Source: Ulva prolifera
Lineage: Eukaryota; Chlorophyta; Ulvophyceae; Ulvales; Ulvaceae
NCBI GenBank assembly: GCA_023078555.1
Contig: CM041198.1
Span: 3,085,354 to 3,149,353, forward strand
Direction: 5' to 3'
DNA length: 64,000 nt
Both the position numbers and the translations under genes were made by a program. Of this stretch, positions 34,971 through 52,957 are shown piece by piece. The notes beneath the pieces are model-generated. The model did no database searches. It was not told the origin of the DNA and was given only the letters and a program-made list of their open reading frames with translations. Position 1 is the stretch's first letter. Each line of letters begins with the position of its first letter.

Positions 34971-35402
34971 ATGACCGTCAAGTTATTTACTCCAACATTA
35001 TTCTGTAGCATTGCCTTCGTCGTCGCCCAAGATGCTCCCCGCCAATCTGCTGAGGACACTGTCAAGCTACGTGGCAAGCATGACGTGAATACAATGGACA
35101 ACGCCGGCCTGACACTATTCTGGCTGTTCATCGGACTCACTGCCGCCTCAGTCATGTGCTCAGTGCTGGTGATATGTTTGCGGCATTGCATCCGAAGGTG
35201 TATGGACCGGCCATCTACCAGCGCTGATCAGGCGGAATTCAGCAGTCCTCCGACGGAGCTGCACGCGGCGACGCACCAACAGACGCAAGAAGCCGCAAAG
35301 ACAACAAATGATGAGGGTTGTGATCCCGCATTCCTCGAGGCTGTGGGAGTGCAACAGCCAGGTGGCAGTGTCGTTGTCGGTGTCCCTGTGGTGCAACGGT
35401 AG
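34971..35402 (+). CDS. Small type-I single-pass membrane protein, unknown family
   Basis: Single exon, 143 aa. Residues 1-20 (MTVKLFTPTLFCSIAFVVAQ) look like a cleavable signal peptide. A short luminal part of about 27 residues follows, then a transmembrane segment (LTLFWLFIGLTAASVMCS, about 47-70). A Cys/Arg-rich juxtamembrane stretch (CLRHCIRRCMDR) offers possible palmitoylation sites, and a polar tail of about 70 residues ends the protein. This topology is coherent, but no homologous family is recognised. The start is the first ATG in the frame and sets the signal peptide. The gene is divergent from ALG1, with about 855 bp between the two starts. Confidence 0.6.
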   Translation: MTVKLFTPTLFCSIAFVVAQDAPRQSAEDTVKLRGKHDVNTMDNAGLTLFWLFIGLTAASVMCSVLVICLRHCIRRCMDRPSTSADQAEFSSPPTELHAATHQQTQEAAKTTNDEGCDPAFLEAVGVQQPGGSVVVGVPVVQR

Positions 35403-37630
35403 TGGAGGTGTCATTGCGCTGCAGGCTGAAGTATTTGTTCATACTATGCTGCAGCTGTGCTGTCTTTCATGTCTACTTTAGATTTTGTGGGCAGAACGAT
35501 GCTTGTTGTGTCACCCACACGTCACAGCTTGCTGTGCCAGCATCCTGCTGTGAGAGTGGGTGCTATGCCACATGACATCCAAGTGGTCTTGAATGTGCTG
35601 GTCTGCATCAGTTTTGGACGTAAGAGGCTGCAGTTTCGGAACCGGCAGCCAGACGATTTTTTTGCTACATGTAAGAGAACACATGCACAGGACCTGTACT
35701 CTGTCTCGCCACATGCCCATGGAATAAGCAAGAGTTCACGGCAACCGCTTTTTCGAGCGCCATTTCCTGATGTCTCGAAGTGATCTCTGTCGAGCTAGAA
35801 GCTGGCAGCCTGTCGAGGCCGAAAGCGGCAAGTATGCATGTACTGGAGCCACAGCTCTGTGTCACGTCGAGATCCTATGGGAACATGCGACACGGTAGCA
35901 AATATACCAGGTCCTACCTACTCCCGTGAAGGAGGTCGCGAGCCCGTTTCCTCGAGCAAGCATCTGCGCTCGAAAAGGCTCTGCGCTGCATAGGCCACTT
36001 GACGCGTGCCGCCGTTGATCACTGACTACCTTGGCCAGGTCTGCAGCCCCACGATTTCGCAATGTGTCGACGGCGCGAACTCTCAGCCTTTACCTGAAAG
36101 AAATTGAATCCGAATGATAACGCGATGTATGAGCTGACGCCGATTGAGGGAGGCGCACCTGGTGCAATGCGGGCGGCTGACGCTCAATGATGGACTTCGA
36201 ATTTGCGACCCTTCAGCCACACATCAGCACGGCGGTCCCCTTGCTTGCTTGCATCTTTACGCAGGCTAGCATCACAGTTCAGGAAGGTAGCTAGACATTT
36301 GCCTGATTGGTGAGCTGTGACCGCGGAAGTGATTGCGTGTCTGGCTTTGGAGTTGCAGTGTACATCGTCGCGCATTCAATTTCTACGAACGCTTGCGAGC
36401 CTGTTCAAATGCAAAATACATTTTCTACGTATACATAGCGCTACGTTGATCGGCTATCACTGTAAGTGGCTCTGTTGTCGTCCCCGACGAACAGGTAAAC
36501 GCCCCAAAGCGGCACGTGGTGATGTTCATTCAGGGTGCGCATGATATTCCCTTGTTTATATGAATTGTGCCAGCGGCCGGGTTTTCGCCTGTTAGGCGCT
36601 TGTTCTTTTTGGGAGTTTTGACACTCGCGTCTAGCTGTCCTCTTTTGTGCTAAAAGCTGCCTCCACACATTTTGGCCACTGTACCTCATGATTCTTAAAG
36701 AAGATCAAGCCTGAAAGCATTGCCACTGTCTTCGTGGCATTTCCCTGCCGTGTACGGCGCTGCACATGCTCTGTCGTTCGTAACCGACTCATACGTGTGC
36801 CCGGCGCTGCAAGTGTTGATGTATGCTTTCGCCCGGCTTCCAAAAGATTCGTACGAATCGTTAAATCACGTATTCATCGACGTACATCGTCCGAAGTTGC
36901 TGCGCCGCGAAACTGTGTCAGTGGGTGCTCGTCATATGTGCTGCTCTGGCATAAGATCACGCACTCATGTAGCAGCGTAAATTACAGAAATAAAAGTACG
37001 AAACATCTTTTAATGATTGTTGCGGCTGCTTTCTACGGTAAAAGCGGCTTTGCGTCCCAGCACTCCTCTGGGTGGTTGCTCCTACCGCGGTGTGGTCTCC
37101 GGTAGACAGCGCTCTTGCTGTTGCCAGCGTTCGTGTGTATTACAAAACTGCTTAGGCTTGTCGTTTCACAACTGCGATTCGTGTTCTGTCAACAGAGATC
37201 AGAATGCTTGAGCGTATATGTGATACAGCGTGCCATTGCACTATCAGCGCTTTGTTTTATGCATTCACGTGTAAAATACTGATCATGCTTGGCGGTGTCG
37301 TCGTGTAGCGTAATCAGGTCCAGGACCTCTGCCTGATTATGGCAGAGGCGCCATAGATGGTCTCCGGCCTGTGACATCCAATAGATGATCTGTTTGCATC
37401 GGCTTCGCGCTGGATCAATCTAGCTTATCGCGATGTTGACGAAAGTAGCTATGCACGGGTGCCTGCCAAATCTCCGGAGAACACGCTTCGCTGCGCGCGA
37501 ATGGCCTGGAGTCCTTCATGCACGCTGTAAATGTTTCTGCAGGCACATGCCAATGAAGGTGAGCAGGGCATAGCGTGGAGTTGCATCCACACCCAGCTTG
37601 TCTTGCGGTGACCTCCAGGCGGTCGCGGCA
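35403..37630. other. No gene recognised
   Basis: Lower-GC sequence with frames of at most about 125 codons on both strands, none with a recognisable domain or splice partners. It ends at the kinase start; the last part presumably holds the kinase promoter and 5' leader, but I see no specific element. Confidence 0.5.
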
Positions 37631-44626
<6,996 letters not shown>

Positions 44627-46433
44627 GGGGATGGGGGGGAGAGGCGGGCAGGGGCGCAGTGTGTTGTGAGTAGGAGCGTGGCGAGTGGTGGCTATGAAAA
44701 CAGTTGAATGATATTTTCCCCCTCATGTTTGCAGATTTGTGTGAGCGGGTGATGTGTTGTGGTGATGCGTCCTCATGTGGCCCACGGGGTGCCGGCCGGC
44801 CGGGAGGCCCGTCCCCCAGGTGGCGCTTTCTGCGTTGCAGGCGTGATTGCTGATTTGAGCGGTGGCAGGTTCGGGCGTGAGCCCGCTTGCTGTGTGCCGC
44901 GGTGCTGTGGAGCTCTGGTGTGGGTGTCGGGGGCGGCGGCAGGGGTCGCTCCGGCTGCGCTGCTGCCGGCAGGGGTGTGGGGAGCAGGTGCGGCCGGGTC
45001 TTAGAGAGGGTCCACGGCCGCGTGTCTTGAGAGATGGGCAGCCGAGCGCTGCCAGGCCAAAAGATGGGGTGCTCAGGGATGGCGGTGCAGTATGTACCGC
45101 CCCTGCGCTGTGGCTCCTTGATCGCACGGAGCCTCGGTCTGGCGTGCACGAGTATGTGTGTGAAGATGTTGGCATTGTTGAGTTGATGCATATCATTTTG
45201 TTGTGGGTCGATGGCAGCCAGTGGGGCGGGGCTGCGCTGTCTGTCGTCGGATGGTCGGACCATGCTCGCATAGTGAGAGGTGCTCTCTCGGGCTCTGTGG
45301 CCTGTTGCGAGCGTTGTATCATACTCTGTCTGCTTGCATGGGAACATGGTTGAATCAGTCGTGGCCGGTGGGCTGATGTCCAGGCTTTGCCCAGTTGCAC
45401 CTGCCACTGGAGCGACTCCGATTCAGCATGTAATATCGGCCATAGGTAATATCGATGCTCCAACTCGCAGCTGCGGAATCTCATGGGACGCAGAAAAGTT
45501 TACGGACGATTGCCAGGCCATGCATGGAGACGTTATCCCCGCGCACTGCCGTTCCCCCCCCATCTCAAAGTCAGCCGTTGACCACGATGATGGTGTGAGA
45601 ATGTATGGCATCGACTGTTACAAACCCGGATGTGCTCGATGCAGCACTGTTGCTTGATGTATGAAGTAAGTCCGGCAAACCCACTCCGTAGACCATACCA
45701 CCAGATGCGACCACCTTCCGTAGTGTGTGAAAAGGAATCTGCCATCATATGCTTGCAACGTATATCATGCCACGCTCTTCGTAGACGTTAGTAGCATGTC
45801 CTGACAAATACCAAAGGCTGTTCTTCACTGGTCGCGGCAGAATTAATGGCTCTAAACGCCGCTGTCCACCTGCTTGTATTTCTACGGGCTCAAAGCTGTC
45901 TCAATGTGTGACAAGGAGTCGAAGATGTGATACATGTGTAGCACGGACAGGTGCAAGATTATCCTGTGGTGTCCGCCCGCCGAACCCGCGATGGTACCGT
46001 ACCGGTTTGTAACACCCCGAACTGATCCAGCAGCACAGCGCTGCAGCGGCAAGCAAGATCGATCAGGTTAATGGTGTCTGTGTACCTGCTTTTGTCGAAG
46101 CACATGCTATTGCGCGCGTGATTGCTCCGGGCCATCACTACATGCATTCGTGAGCTTGGCAACCGCGTTGCATGTACATGTATGCGCGCGCGAGGCACGT
46201 GCAAACAATGGGGAGCAACGTCATGCATCAGCAGTTGCGTACGTGCATGGTGCACACGCATACGTCTGAGATCACCTCAGCCACAGAGGGAGCCACCAGA
46301 CGCTCTCACAGTAATGTGCAGCTGTCAAGAGCCGCGAATTAATGCTACTATGATCATGTTGGGGAGCGGTGCTTCAGTGCAGCCGCGATTGCAATTTGAG
46401 AGCGTTTGTGGGCTCTGGGTCAGCGGCATCAAC
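44627..46433. other. Intergenic, no gene recognised
   Basis: GC-rich to about 45.3 kb, then mixed. Long frames on the minus strand (45407-44523 and 45484-44723) are low-complexity His/Pro/Arg/Ser sequence typical of GC-rich shadow frames, and have no family resemblance or conserved copy. Confidence 0.5.
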
Positions 46434-49057
46434 ATGGCTGACAGGATCAAGTTACGCAGCAACGTCGCGTGAGTAGGTTCATACAGTGACGGCAACCGTA
46501 GTCTACAGTGCTTACAGGCTTTACGGTGTCTGTCGCGCTCATGTTTTCATGGAAGACGGTGTGATGGAAACCGAGGCTCCCCGTGGCTCTCGTGTGCTTC
46601 GAAAGCGGCGCAGGGACACTCCAGAGAGGTAAGGACTCCCAAATCACAACAGGGGGGGCGTTGTTCTCTTGACTGTGGCTCAACACGTCGTGCGATAGAT
46701 GCTGCATGCGCCTGCGACGCTTCCGGTCCATCCATGCTTCCGTACAAGCAGCACAATATTGCCGCTTGGCATGTGTTTTTCGAAGGCTACGGGGTTTCAG
46801 GTCTGCAGAAGCACTGTATGATATGTTTGGGGCTGTTGCGTCATGCGCGCAGCGAAAGGCGCCTGACGACGAACAGACCAATCTGCGAGCCCGCAACAAG
46901 AAAGCCCCTACTATTGCTGAGAAAAGCTATACCGTTTTGATATGTGGTTTAGGCGGTCAATGTTTTGATTTGCGATAATCATGTTACCTCGCCCAGGCCC
47001 ATGGCGCGTTGCTGTCGAGTTTTTCCAGCTGTCGCTGTACAAAATAACCTGCTCTGATGCTAATTCATACTACAATGCTCCCTTTTCGTCTGAACCGCTG
47101 CAGCGGTTGTCTCATTGACCATTCACAACGTCACACGGCCCTTTGATCGAACATTGTTTTCATGGCGCCCTTGCGCTACGCGCGCTACCCATTTCTGAAA
47201 CTTTCATCCTTGCGCTGTACAAAATGCTACCACTCTGATGCAGACTGTAGTGTGTGGCACGAAGCATCCCCGTATGCGATTGCCCAATCTCGTTTGAACG
47301 GCGTCTGTTTATAAGCCGTTAGTTCATGCAGGCACGACGATGGACTTTCAACTCTGACAGATGTTGCTTTAACAGCTCGTAAGATCGTTGTCTTCTCTGG
47401 CAGCGGCCTCTCAGCATCTTCTGGGATGTCCATGTTTAGCACAACCCACGGACTGTACGCCAAAGCTAAGAAGCGTTTTCAGCTGGCAAAAGGAAAAGAT
47501 CTATTTACATGGAGTCATTTTGTGAAGCGTCGGGCAGATTTCACCTCGTTCTTCGTCGATATTCACAAAGAGGCTCGCAAAGCAAAGCCGGGTCCTGCTC
47601 ACAGGGCAGTTGCAGAGCTCCACGAGCGCGGAGCTTTGCTGCGGCATTACACCATGAATGTAGATGGCCTGGCCACTCATGTGCGATCTCTTCCTGAGTG
47701 TCTTCGTCACGCCTGTGCGTACCGTGCATAGATCTTGCGGCACTGGACCGCAGTCTCAGTAACCTTGCCATGGATCAGACTGCCTTCGATGACTTGAGTG
47801 CCATCGCTGACTGTTTGCCCACCCATCGCGTACTTGTTCATGTGAGCACGGCCGCTTGAAATTCTGCAATCAGTCCCGCTGCGCGTACCTGCCTCGCATG
47901 GTCCACATGCACAACCCACGTTCCGTTGTCAGCGTCTGCCCCATGACAGTCAGGAGCTAGATCGGCCCTGTCGGCGACAAAGCAGACGCAGCTGCCCGTT
48001 GAGCTCACGGCAACTGTGTGCAGAGTGGCATGAGTGTCTGGCATCATGAGCACAACAACGATGGTATGGTTGTGGAGCTGCACGGCAATGTGCACTACCT
48101 CGTGTGCCCCAACTGCGAATATGTCGCAGAGGCACGCCCAGGTGACCTTAACATCCTCAAGCGATGCCGTCCACGTGTGTGTCCATCGTGCCAGATCTCC
48201 GAGCTGCGCTTCAAAATTATGCTGTATGATGACAAGCAATCTGAGAAGATTACGCCAGAGAAGGTGTATGAACGGCTTGAGACAGACCTTGAGGAGGCAG
48301 ATCTGATCATTTGGGTAGGAATATCCTTTGAGCAGGTGGGTCTCGAGCGCCCCCGTCCGCCTTGTGAATGCAGTCTGCGTGGTCCAAACCTGCTCTATCA
48401 GAGGTCATGCAGAGGTGTCTGCCGCCATGTGTTGTTGGATTGCCTTTGGGACACAGGGCAGCTTCGTTTGCTCCATGAGAGCTGGATTTATGGGCCAGTG
48501 TCGTGTTCTCCCTGTGTGCAAGACATACCCAAATGTACTCATCAGAAATACTTCGGGCAGTTGCCTGAACAGATCGGCACCGTCTGCAGTCGGCATCTCT
48601 CGAGTACTTCCGGACCGCGCGTTCCTTCATCAAGTCTGCAGACCGAGAGCACCTCGTGCGGCAGGCCCTAGTCAATCCGTGCGGTGACGCGTGGTTCAAC
48701 GTGTACTCCAATATGGGCAATGCCGGCGCGCTCAACGCCTTTTCCGTGCGTACCGGTGCTGACATCGCAATGCAGGCGACTGCGGCAGCAGTGCGGCAGG
48801 ACACAGCGCGCATGGCCGAGCTGCTGCAGCAGGCGCAGGCGGCCGGGGCGGCGACGTCAGTGGACGGTGGCAGCGTCTGTGAGGATGGTGCGCAGGTGAT
48901 GACACGTGCGGCGGGATCTGCAGGCGGCGCTACATGCACACGCGATGGTGCGCCTCTGCTCTGGCATGCTTTGCAGATTTATTCGCAGCTTGCGGGTCTT
49001 CCGATGTGGGTTCTGTGGTTGGGTTCCACAAAACTCGTCATGCAACGGCGCGTTTAG
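46434..49057 (+). CDS. Sirtuin-family NAD-dependent deacylase, divergent
   Basis: Five exons: 46434-46468, 46801-about 46943, 47376-47680, 48024-48335 and 48590-49057; about 420 aa; phases 2,1,0,0. Only the exon 2 donor is uncertain (three phase-1 GTs lie close together). The N-terminal helix-rich part has YDMFGAVASCAQRKAPDDEQ and NLRARNKKAP. The Rossmann start is KIVVFSGSGLSASSGMSMF (NAD-binding GAGxS motif). TMNVDGLA replaces the usual TQNID. VVELHGNVHYLVCPNC carries the catalytic His and the first zinc CxxC, and RVCPSC the second. ADLIIWVGISFEQSASLEYF is the C-terminal NAD site, crossing the exon 4/5 junction. Sirtuins remove acyl groups from lysine using NAD+. The last about 100 residues are Ala-rich and not sirtuin-like. 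No transit peptide is obvious, so compartment is undecided. Confidence 0.83.
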
Positions 49058-49692
49058 CCTTGACTTCACGATTGAAAGCTGAAGCCTGAGGGCTTCAATA
49101 GAACGGTCGGGTGCGGGTTGCGTTGTGACACGCACGTCTGTGATGTGCTGAGTGCTGCATCGGCTTGTAGGAAGAGTTGGTCTCCGGCGCAGGAGGGCCA
49201 CGCTGTGTGTGCCCGCTGTGCCTCTGCCAGTCTGGCCGCAGCACTGACGTGCTGACAGTGCCGCACAGCCCGGCACACAATAAAGTTGCTAGCCAGACAA
49301 CCATCAGACAGCTACCAGGCACACCTCCGGCACCAGGCCGCAATCTCACTCCCGAACGGCTGGCATATCCAGCCCGATCACATGCCTTTGACCCGCTGTC
49401 GCCCCGTACTCTTGACGCACTCTCCTGTCACTGTCATCAACCGTCCTTGGCGTGTGCAGCGTCGTCTGCCGATGTGACCACATCCTCTTCGATAGATGAC
49501 GAGGAGACCCCACCCCCTCAAGGGCCCTTCCAGGCACTCCCAGCAGACCCACCGTTGCCCGTGTGGGGCCACCGCGCTGCATGCACGCATCGCTTGCGCA
49601 AGCGGGCAAGTCCAATTGACGCAGGCCGCTGGAGCTTTCTATTCGCTGAACCTGATGTGGAGCCTGGTTCAGCTGTCGCCGTCGGGAACACC
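49058..49692. other. Sirtuin 3' flank and leader of the next gene
   Basis: The frame of the following Gln-rich protein stays open back to about 49177 without an ATG. Part of this interval could be an upstream exon joined to a start I cannot place. No other feature seen. Confidence 0.4.
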
Positions 49693-52245
49693 ATGCTGGC
49701 GACGCCTCTGACACCGCCAACCGCGACCGCAGACGCTGGCCTTGCGCCCATCGAGCCCCCAAAGAAGCTCGCTACTCTCACGATCCAGGCTCCAGCAGGT
49801 GCAGCCGATTCGTCTGCACCTGTGGACGCTGTGGAGATGAAGGTGGAGGTGACTGTTCCAGACCCCATCGCTGCTGCTGTCCTGCCAGCGCCTCTCGCGG
49901 TCGCCACGGCGGCCGCGCCGGCGCAGAGTCCAGTGAAGACAGAAGAGGCTGCCGTCGCCGCCGTGGGTCCTTCTGCGGCCTCGATGCAGCAACTCCTGCA
50001 GCAGATCATTGTGGCGGAGCGGCGCAGCCCCAGGGGTACGGTGGCCACAACAGCTTTGCCGCCGCCCACACTGGAGCGCATCGCGGACGGCAATGTCGCC
50101 GCTGAGCAGAGCCTGCCAGCGCCACATGCAGACGCCGGCCCTGCCGCCCAGGCACCGGTGCCACAGTCTTTGGCACTGCCTGCGCCGGGTCACTCCCCTG
50201 TGGCGTATCAATCTGCGGCGGCTGGCCTTCCGGACAGTGTGGCGACGATCTTGCAGTCGCTGCACCAGCACGCCGCGCAAGGCACGCAGGTGTTGCCTCC
50301 CCAGCCTCCCCTGGCTAGGAGTGGCGGTGCCGAGCCGGTGTCGGAGGCGGCTGATGCCTGGCAGGCCCCCCGCACGACCCCATCAGCATTCGCTGACTTT
50401 TCCCCGGAGATGCAAAGCATGCTGCTGCAGATCACTTCAGGGCAGGCTGGCGGGCATGATGTTGGGCAGCCACTTGCAGCGGCGCCCCACACCCAGCCTC
50501 CATCGCCTATGCACATGGCTGCGCTTGCTCATTCAGCGCCGGTATCTGTGGCGTATGCAGCCCCGCTGCAGCAGGCACAGGTGTCAAGTGTTCCGAGGCA
50601 CGACACGACCCAGGAGAAGAACAAGCGCATTCAGGAGGAGGCAAACTTGCTTGTGCGGTCGGGACTGATCAACCGGCCGGCGCCCGCAGCGGTGCAGCCG
50701 CCCCTGCAGCCGCAGCAGCAGCAGCAACAGCAGGCGCAGCAGCAGGCGCGAGGCGTGCAGCTGAGTAGCCAGTCCGTGCTCGCGCACTACAATCTGCACC
50801 AGCAGCAGCAGCTCGCACAGCACATACAGCAGCGGCAGCACGAGCAGGCGGCGGCGATGGTGCAGCAGCAGCTGCTTCAGCAGCAGCTGCGGCAGCGGAC
50901 CCAGGCCGATGCCCACTTGCGATTCGCGCACGGCGGCCCGGCGCAGCTGTCTGAGTCGGAAATCCAGTTCCTCCATGCCGCCCACGCAAACGGTACACTG
51001 AGGGCGATGCAGCTGCAGCACGCACAGATGCCGCAGGTAGCACACGTGAGTGCGCTCCAGGCTCAGGCTCAGGTCCACCTTCCTCCCCAGGTGCAGCAGC
51101 GGCAACACCATCCCGCGCAGCCGGACATCCACGCCATCATCCGTGCCCTCCAGGCCCAGCCTGAGGCTCGACCAGCTGCCGCGCAGCCTCTGCATCGACA
51201 CACCACCGCCGGCGCCGCAGACGCCCGGGTGTCCAGTGCTGAGCGTATCGAGAACCTGCGGCGTCAGGTGACGGCGCACCTGATGGCGGGAGGCGCTGGC
51301 GAGGGGCCTGTGGGGGCCCCAGGCGGCGCCACGGCAGTGCCCGGCCATCGGCCTGAGCACCGCCCGACCCTCTCTGAGCAGCTCATGCATGACCTCGCGT
51401 TGTCGATCCAGTCAGGGGCTGCGGGTGCAGCCCCTGGCCAGCACCTGGCGAACGTGCATGCTGCTGACGCGGCGCGGCTGCTGCAGCAGCATGCGCGGCA
51501 GGCCTATCAGCAGCAGCAGATGCAGGCTGAGGTGCCTATAGGCCATGGTGGCGCGCTGTTTCACCCCGCTCAACTGGCCCGCGTGTGGTCAGGTGAGGGC
51601 AGCCATGTCGGGGGCGCCGCAGCGGTGTCTGCGGGTGTGCCGCTTCAGGAGAGCCACACAGCGGCGCTGCGGCGTGAGGGCCAGACGACCCCCCCCAGCG
51701 CTGCTCTCGCCACATCGCTCGCCAGCAGCTCTGCCGCTGCGCCTGTCTGTGGCTCCATCTCTGCTGGCCACGCACAGGCCGGAGCGGCCGGTGCAATGGC
51801 GTCTCTAGCCGCCAGGGCAAATCCCGGCTCGGCTGCCGGCATGGGCGCTGCTGCTGCACCGGCTGCAGGCTGTGAAGGTGGCGAACACGAGAGTGAGACG
51901 GAGAATTTACGTACGCATGACCACCCCGCCAGCCACCATGGCGGCTGCGGCAGTTCTGTGGAGCGAGGGCGCACGGCACTCGGCGTGCAGGGCGACCTAC
52001 TGGCCAATGGCGAGAACACGCAGGCGGCCCTGATGGCACGGCAGCACGGCGGCAGCGACGGCGGGGAGAAGGGACTCCCGGTACATGCTGGCCACGGCGG
52101 CGCTGATGGAGAGGCCGGGAAAGGGGGCGCTGCAAGCCCTCGAGGCGGCGGCAGCACGAATGAGAACGTCCGGCTACTGTGCAACGACCGTCCCGCGGGT
52201 GCAGACGCTCAGGAGGGGGTGCTGCTGGAGCCCGCGGTCAGCTGA
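49693..52245 (+). CDS. Gln/Ala-rich protein of unknown function
   Basis: A single open frame of 850 residues from the first in-frame ATG (MLATPLTPPTATAD) to a stop at 52243-52245. The frame is open 516 nt further upstream, so the true start may lie in an earlier exon. Composition is Ala/Pro/Gln/His-rich with poly-Gln (about 50717-50750) and many QQ and LQQQL runs, as in transcriptional co-regulators or RNA-granule proteins; this is composition only. The least biased patch is EKNKRIQEEANLLVRSGLI (about 50615-50672), probably helical, followed by QSVLAHYNLHQQQQLAQH. Several GT..AG pairs are possible inside (for example the donor-like GTGAGG at 51592), so an intron near the 3' end cannot be excluded. 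The gene follows the sirtuin on the same strand. Confidence 0.5.
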   Translation: MLATPLTPPTATADAGLAPIEPPKKLATLTIQAPAGAADSSAPVDAVEMKVEVTVPDPIAAAVLPAPLAVATAAAPAQSPVKTEEAAVAAVGPSAASMQQLLQQIIVAERRSPRGTVATTALPPPTLERIADGNVAAEQSLPAPHADAGPAAQAPVPQSLALPAPGHSPVAYQSAAAGLPDSVATILQSLHQHAAQGTQVLPPQPPLARSGGAEPVSEAADAWQAPRTTPSAFADFSPEMQSMLLQITSGQAGGHDVGQPLAAAPHTQPPSPMHMAALAHSAPVSVAYAAPLQQAQVSSVPRHDTTQEKNKRIQEEANLLVRSGLINRPAPAAVQPPLQPQQQQQQQAQQQARGVQLSSQSVLAHYNLHQQQQLAQHIQQRQHEQAAAMVQQQLLQQQLRQRTQADAHLRFAHGGPAQLSESEIQFLHAAHANGTLRAMQLQHAQMPQVAHVSALQAQAQVHLPPQVQQRQHHPAQPDIHAIIRALQAQPEARPAAAQPLHRHTTAGAADARVSSAERIENLRRQVTAHLMAGGAGEGPVGAPGGATAVPGHRPEHRPTLSEQLMHDLALSIQSGAAGAAPGQHLANVHAADAARLLQQHARQAYQQQQMQAEVPIGHGGALFHPAQLARVWSGEGSHVGGAAAVSAGVPLQESHTAALRREGQTTPPSAALATSLASSSAAAPVCGSISAGHAQAGAAGAMASLAARANPGSAAGMGAAAAPAAGCEGGEHESETENLRTHDHPASHHGGCGSSVERGRTALGVQGDLLANGENTQAALMARQHGGSDGGEKGLPVHAGHGGADGEAGKGGAASPRGGGSTNENVRLLCNDRPAGADAQEGVLLEPAVS

Positions 52246-52712
52246 GGCCATGCTGAGCGGCTGGTGCGTGCGTGCATGTGTGTGATTTGAGGTGTCTGTT
52301 GTGTGGAGTATGAATGCGGCTGCGGGTGCGTAACCCTCCACTGGCCTTTCCGTAGGCAGGGCATGGTAGTGGCCCGCAGGCCGGCGATGCGAGGTTCTGT
52401 GCGGATCCGACCTTTTTTTTTGTTTGTAAATCTCTTTGCTGCTGTTCAGTCATAGTACTATGGTGGCCTGACTCTGAGCTGCTGTGCCACGCTGCCTGCG
52501 CCAAGCGACGCTGCCGCCGGCCAGGTGCAGGAGGTGTTGAGAGCTTGTAGATGCTTCTGGCTCGCTGCTTGGATTTTTTGGGGGCGCACCGTGTATGTGA
52601 TGGGGCGGTTGGGCCTAGATGAGAGTTTCGATGTGTAACAGTGGGCGCCCTGCGGTTCCTGCACGGCTGCGTGCTTGTTCCTCGTGCTGATCATTGCTTC
52701 TGGTCACCACAG

Positions 52713-52741
52713 ATCTCACGTACAAGCTGCTTTAAACGTGG
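52713..52741. repeat. 29-bp direct repeat, left copy
   Basis: ATCTCACGTACAAGCTGCTT.. is repeated exactly at 52929-52957. The two copies enclose about 190 bp that include a perfect 38-bp palindrome. Confidence 0.9.
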
Positions 52742-52861
52742 AGAGGTTGTCCCCTGGTCTTTGCCTGAAAGTGTTGATGCTGCAAGGGCCACTCACTGCT
52801 GTGTCCAAAACCACTGTGTCCAGTGGCTGCATCTTTGCAAGTGCTAGCTGACTGTGACTGA

Positions 52862-52899
52862 TGACTGTTGACTGTCACAGCTGTGACAGTCAACAGTCA
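52862..52899. repeat. 38-bp perfect palindrome with extra half-units
   Basis: The left half TGACTGTTGACTGTCACAG is followed immediately by its exact reverse complement, with no spacer. A third half-unit (GTTGACTGTTGACTGTCACA) follows at 52902-52921, and GACTGTGACTG precedes it. Confidence 0.93.
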
Positions 52900-52928
52900 C
52901 AGTTGACTGTTGACTGTCACAGTTCAGC

Positions 52929-52957
52929 ATCTCACGTACAAGCTGCTTTAAACGTGG
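52929..52957. repeat. 29-bp direct repeat, right copy
   Basis: Exact copy of 52713-52741. Together with the palindrome between them this looks like the trace of a small insertion or local duplication. Confidence 0.9.
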
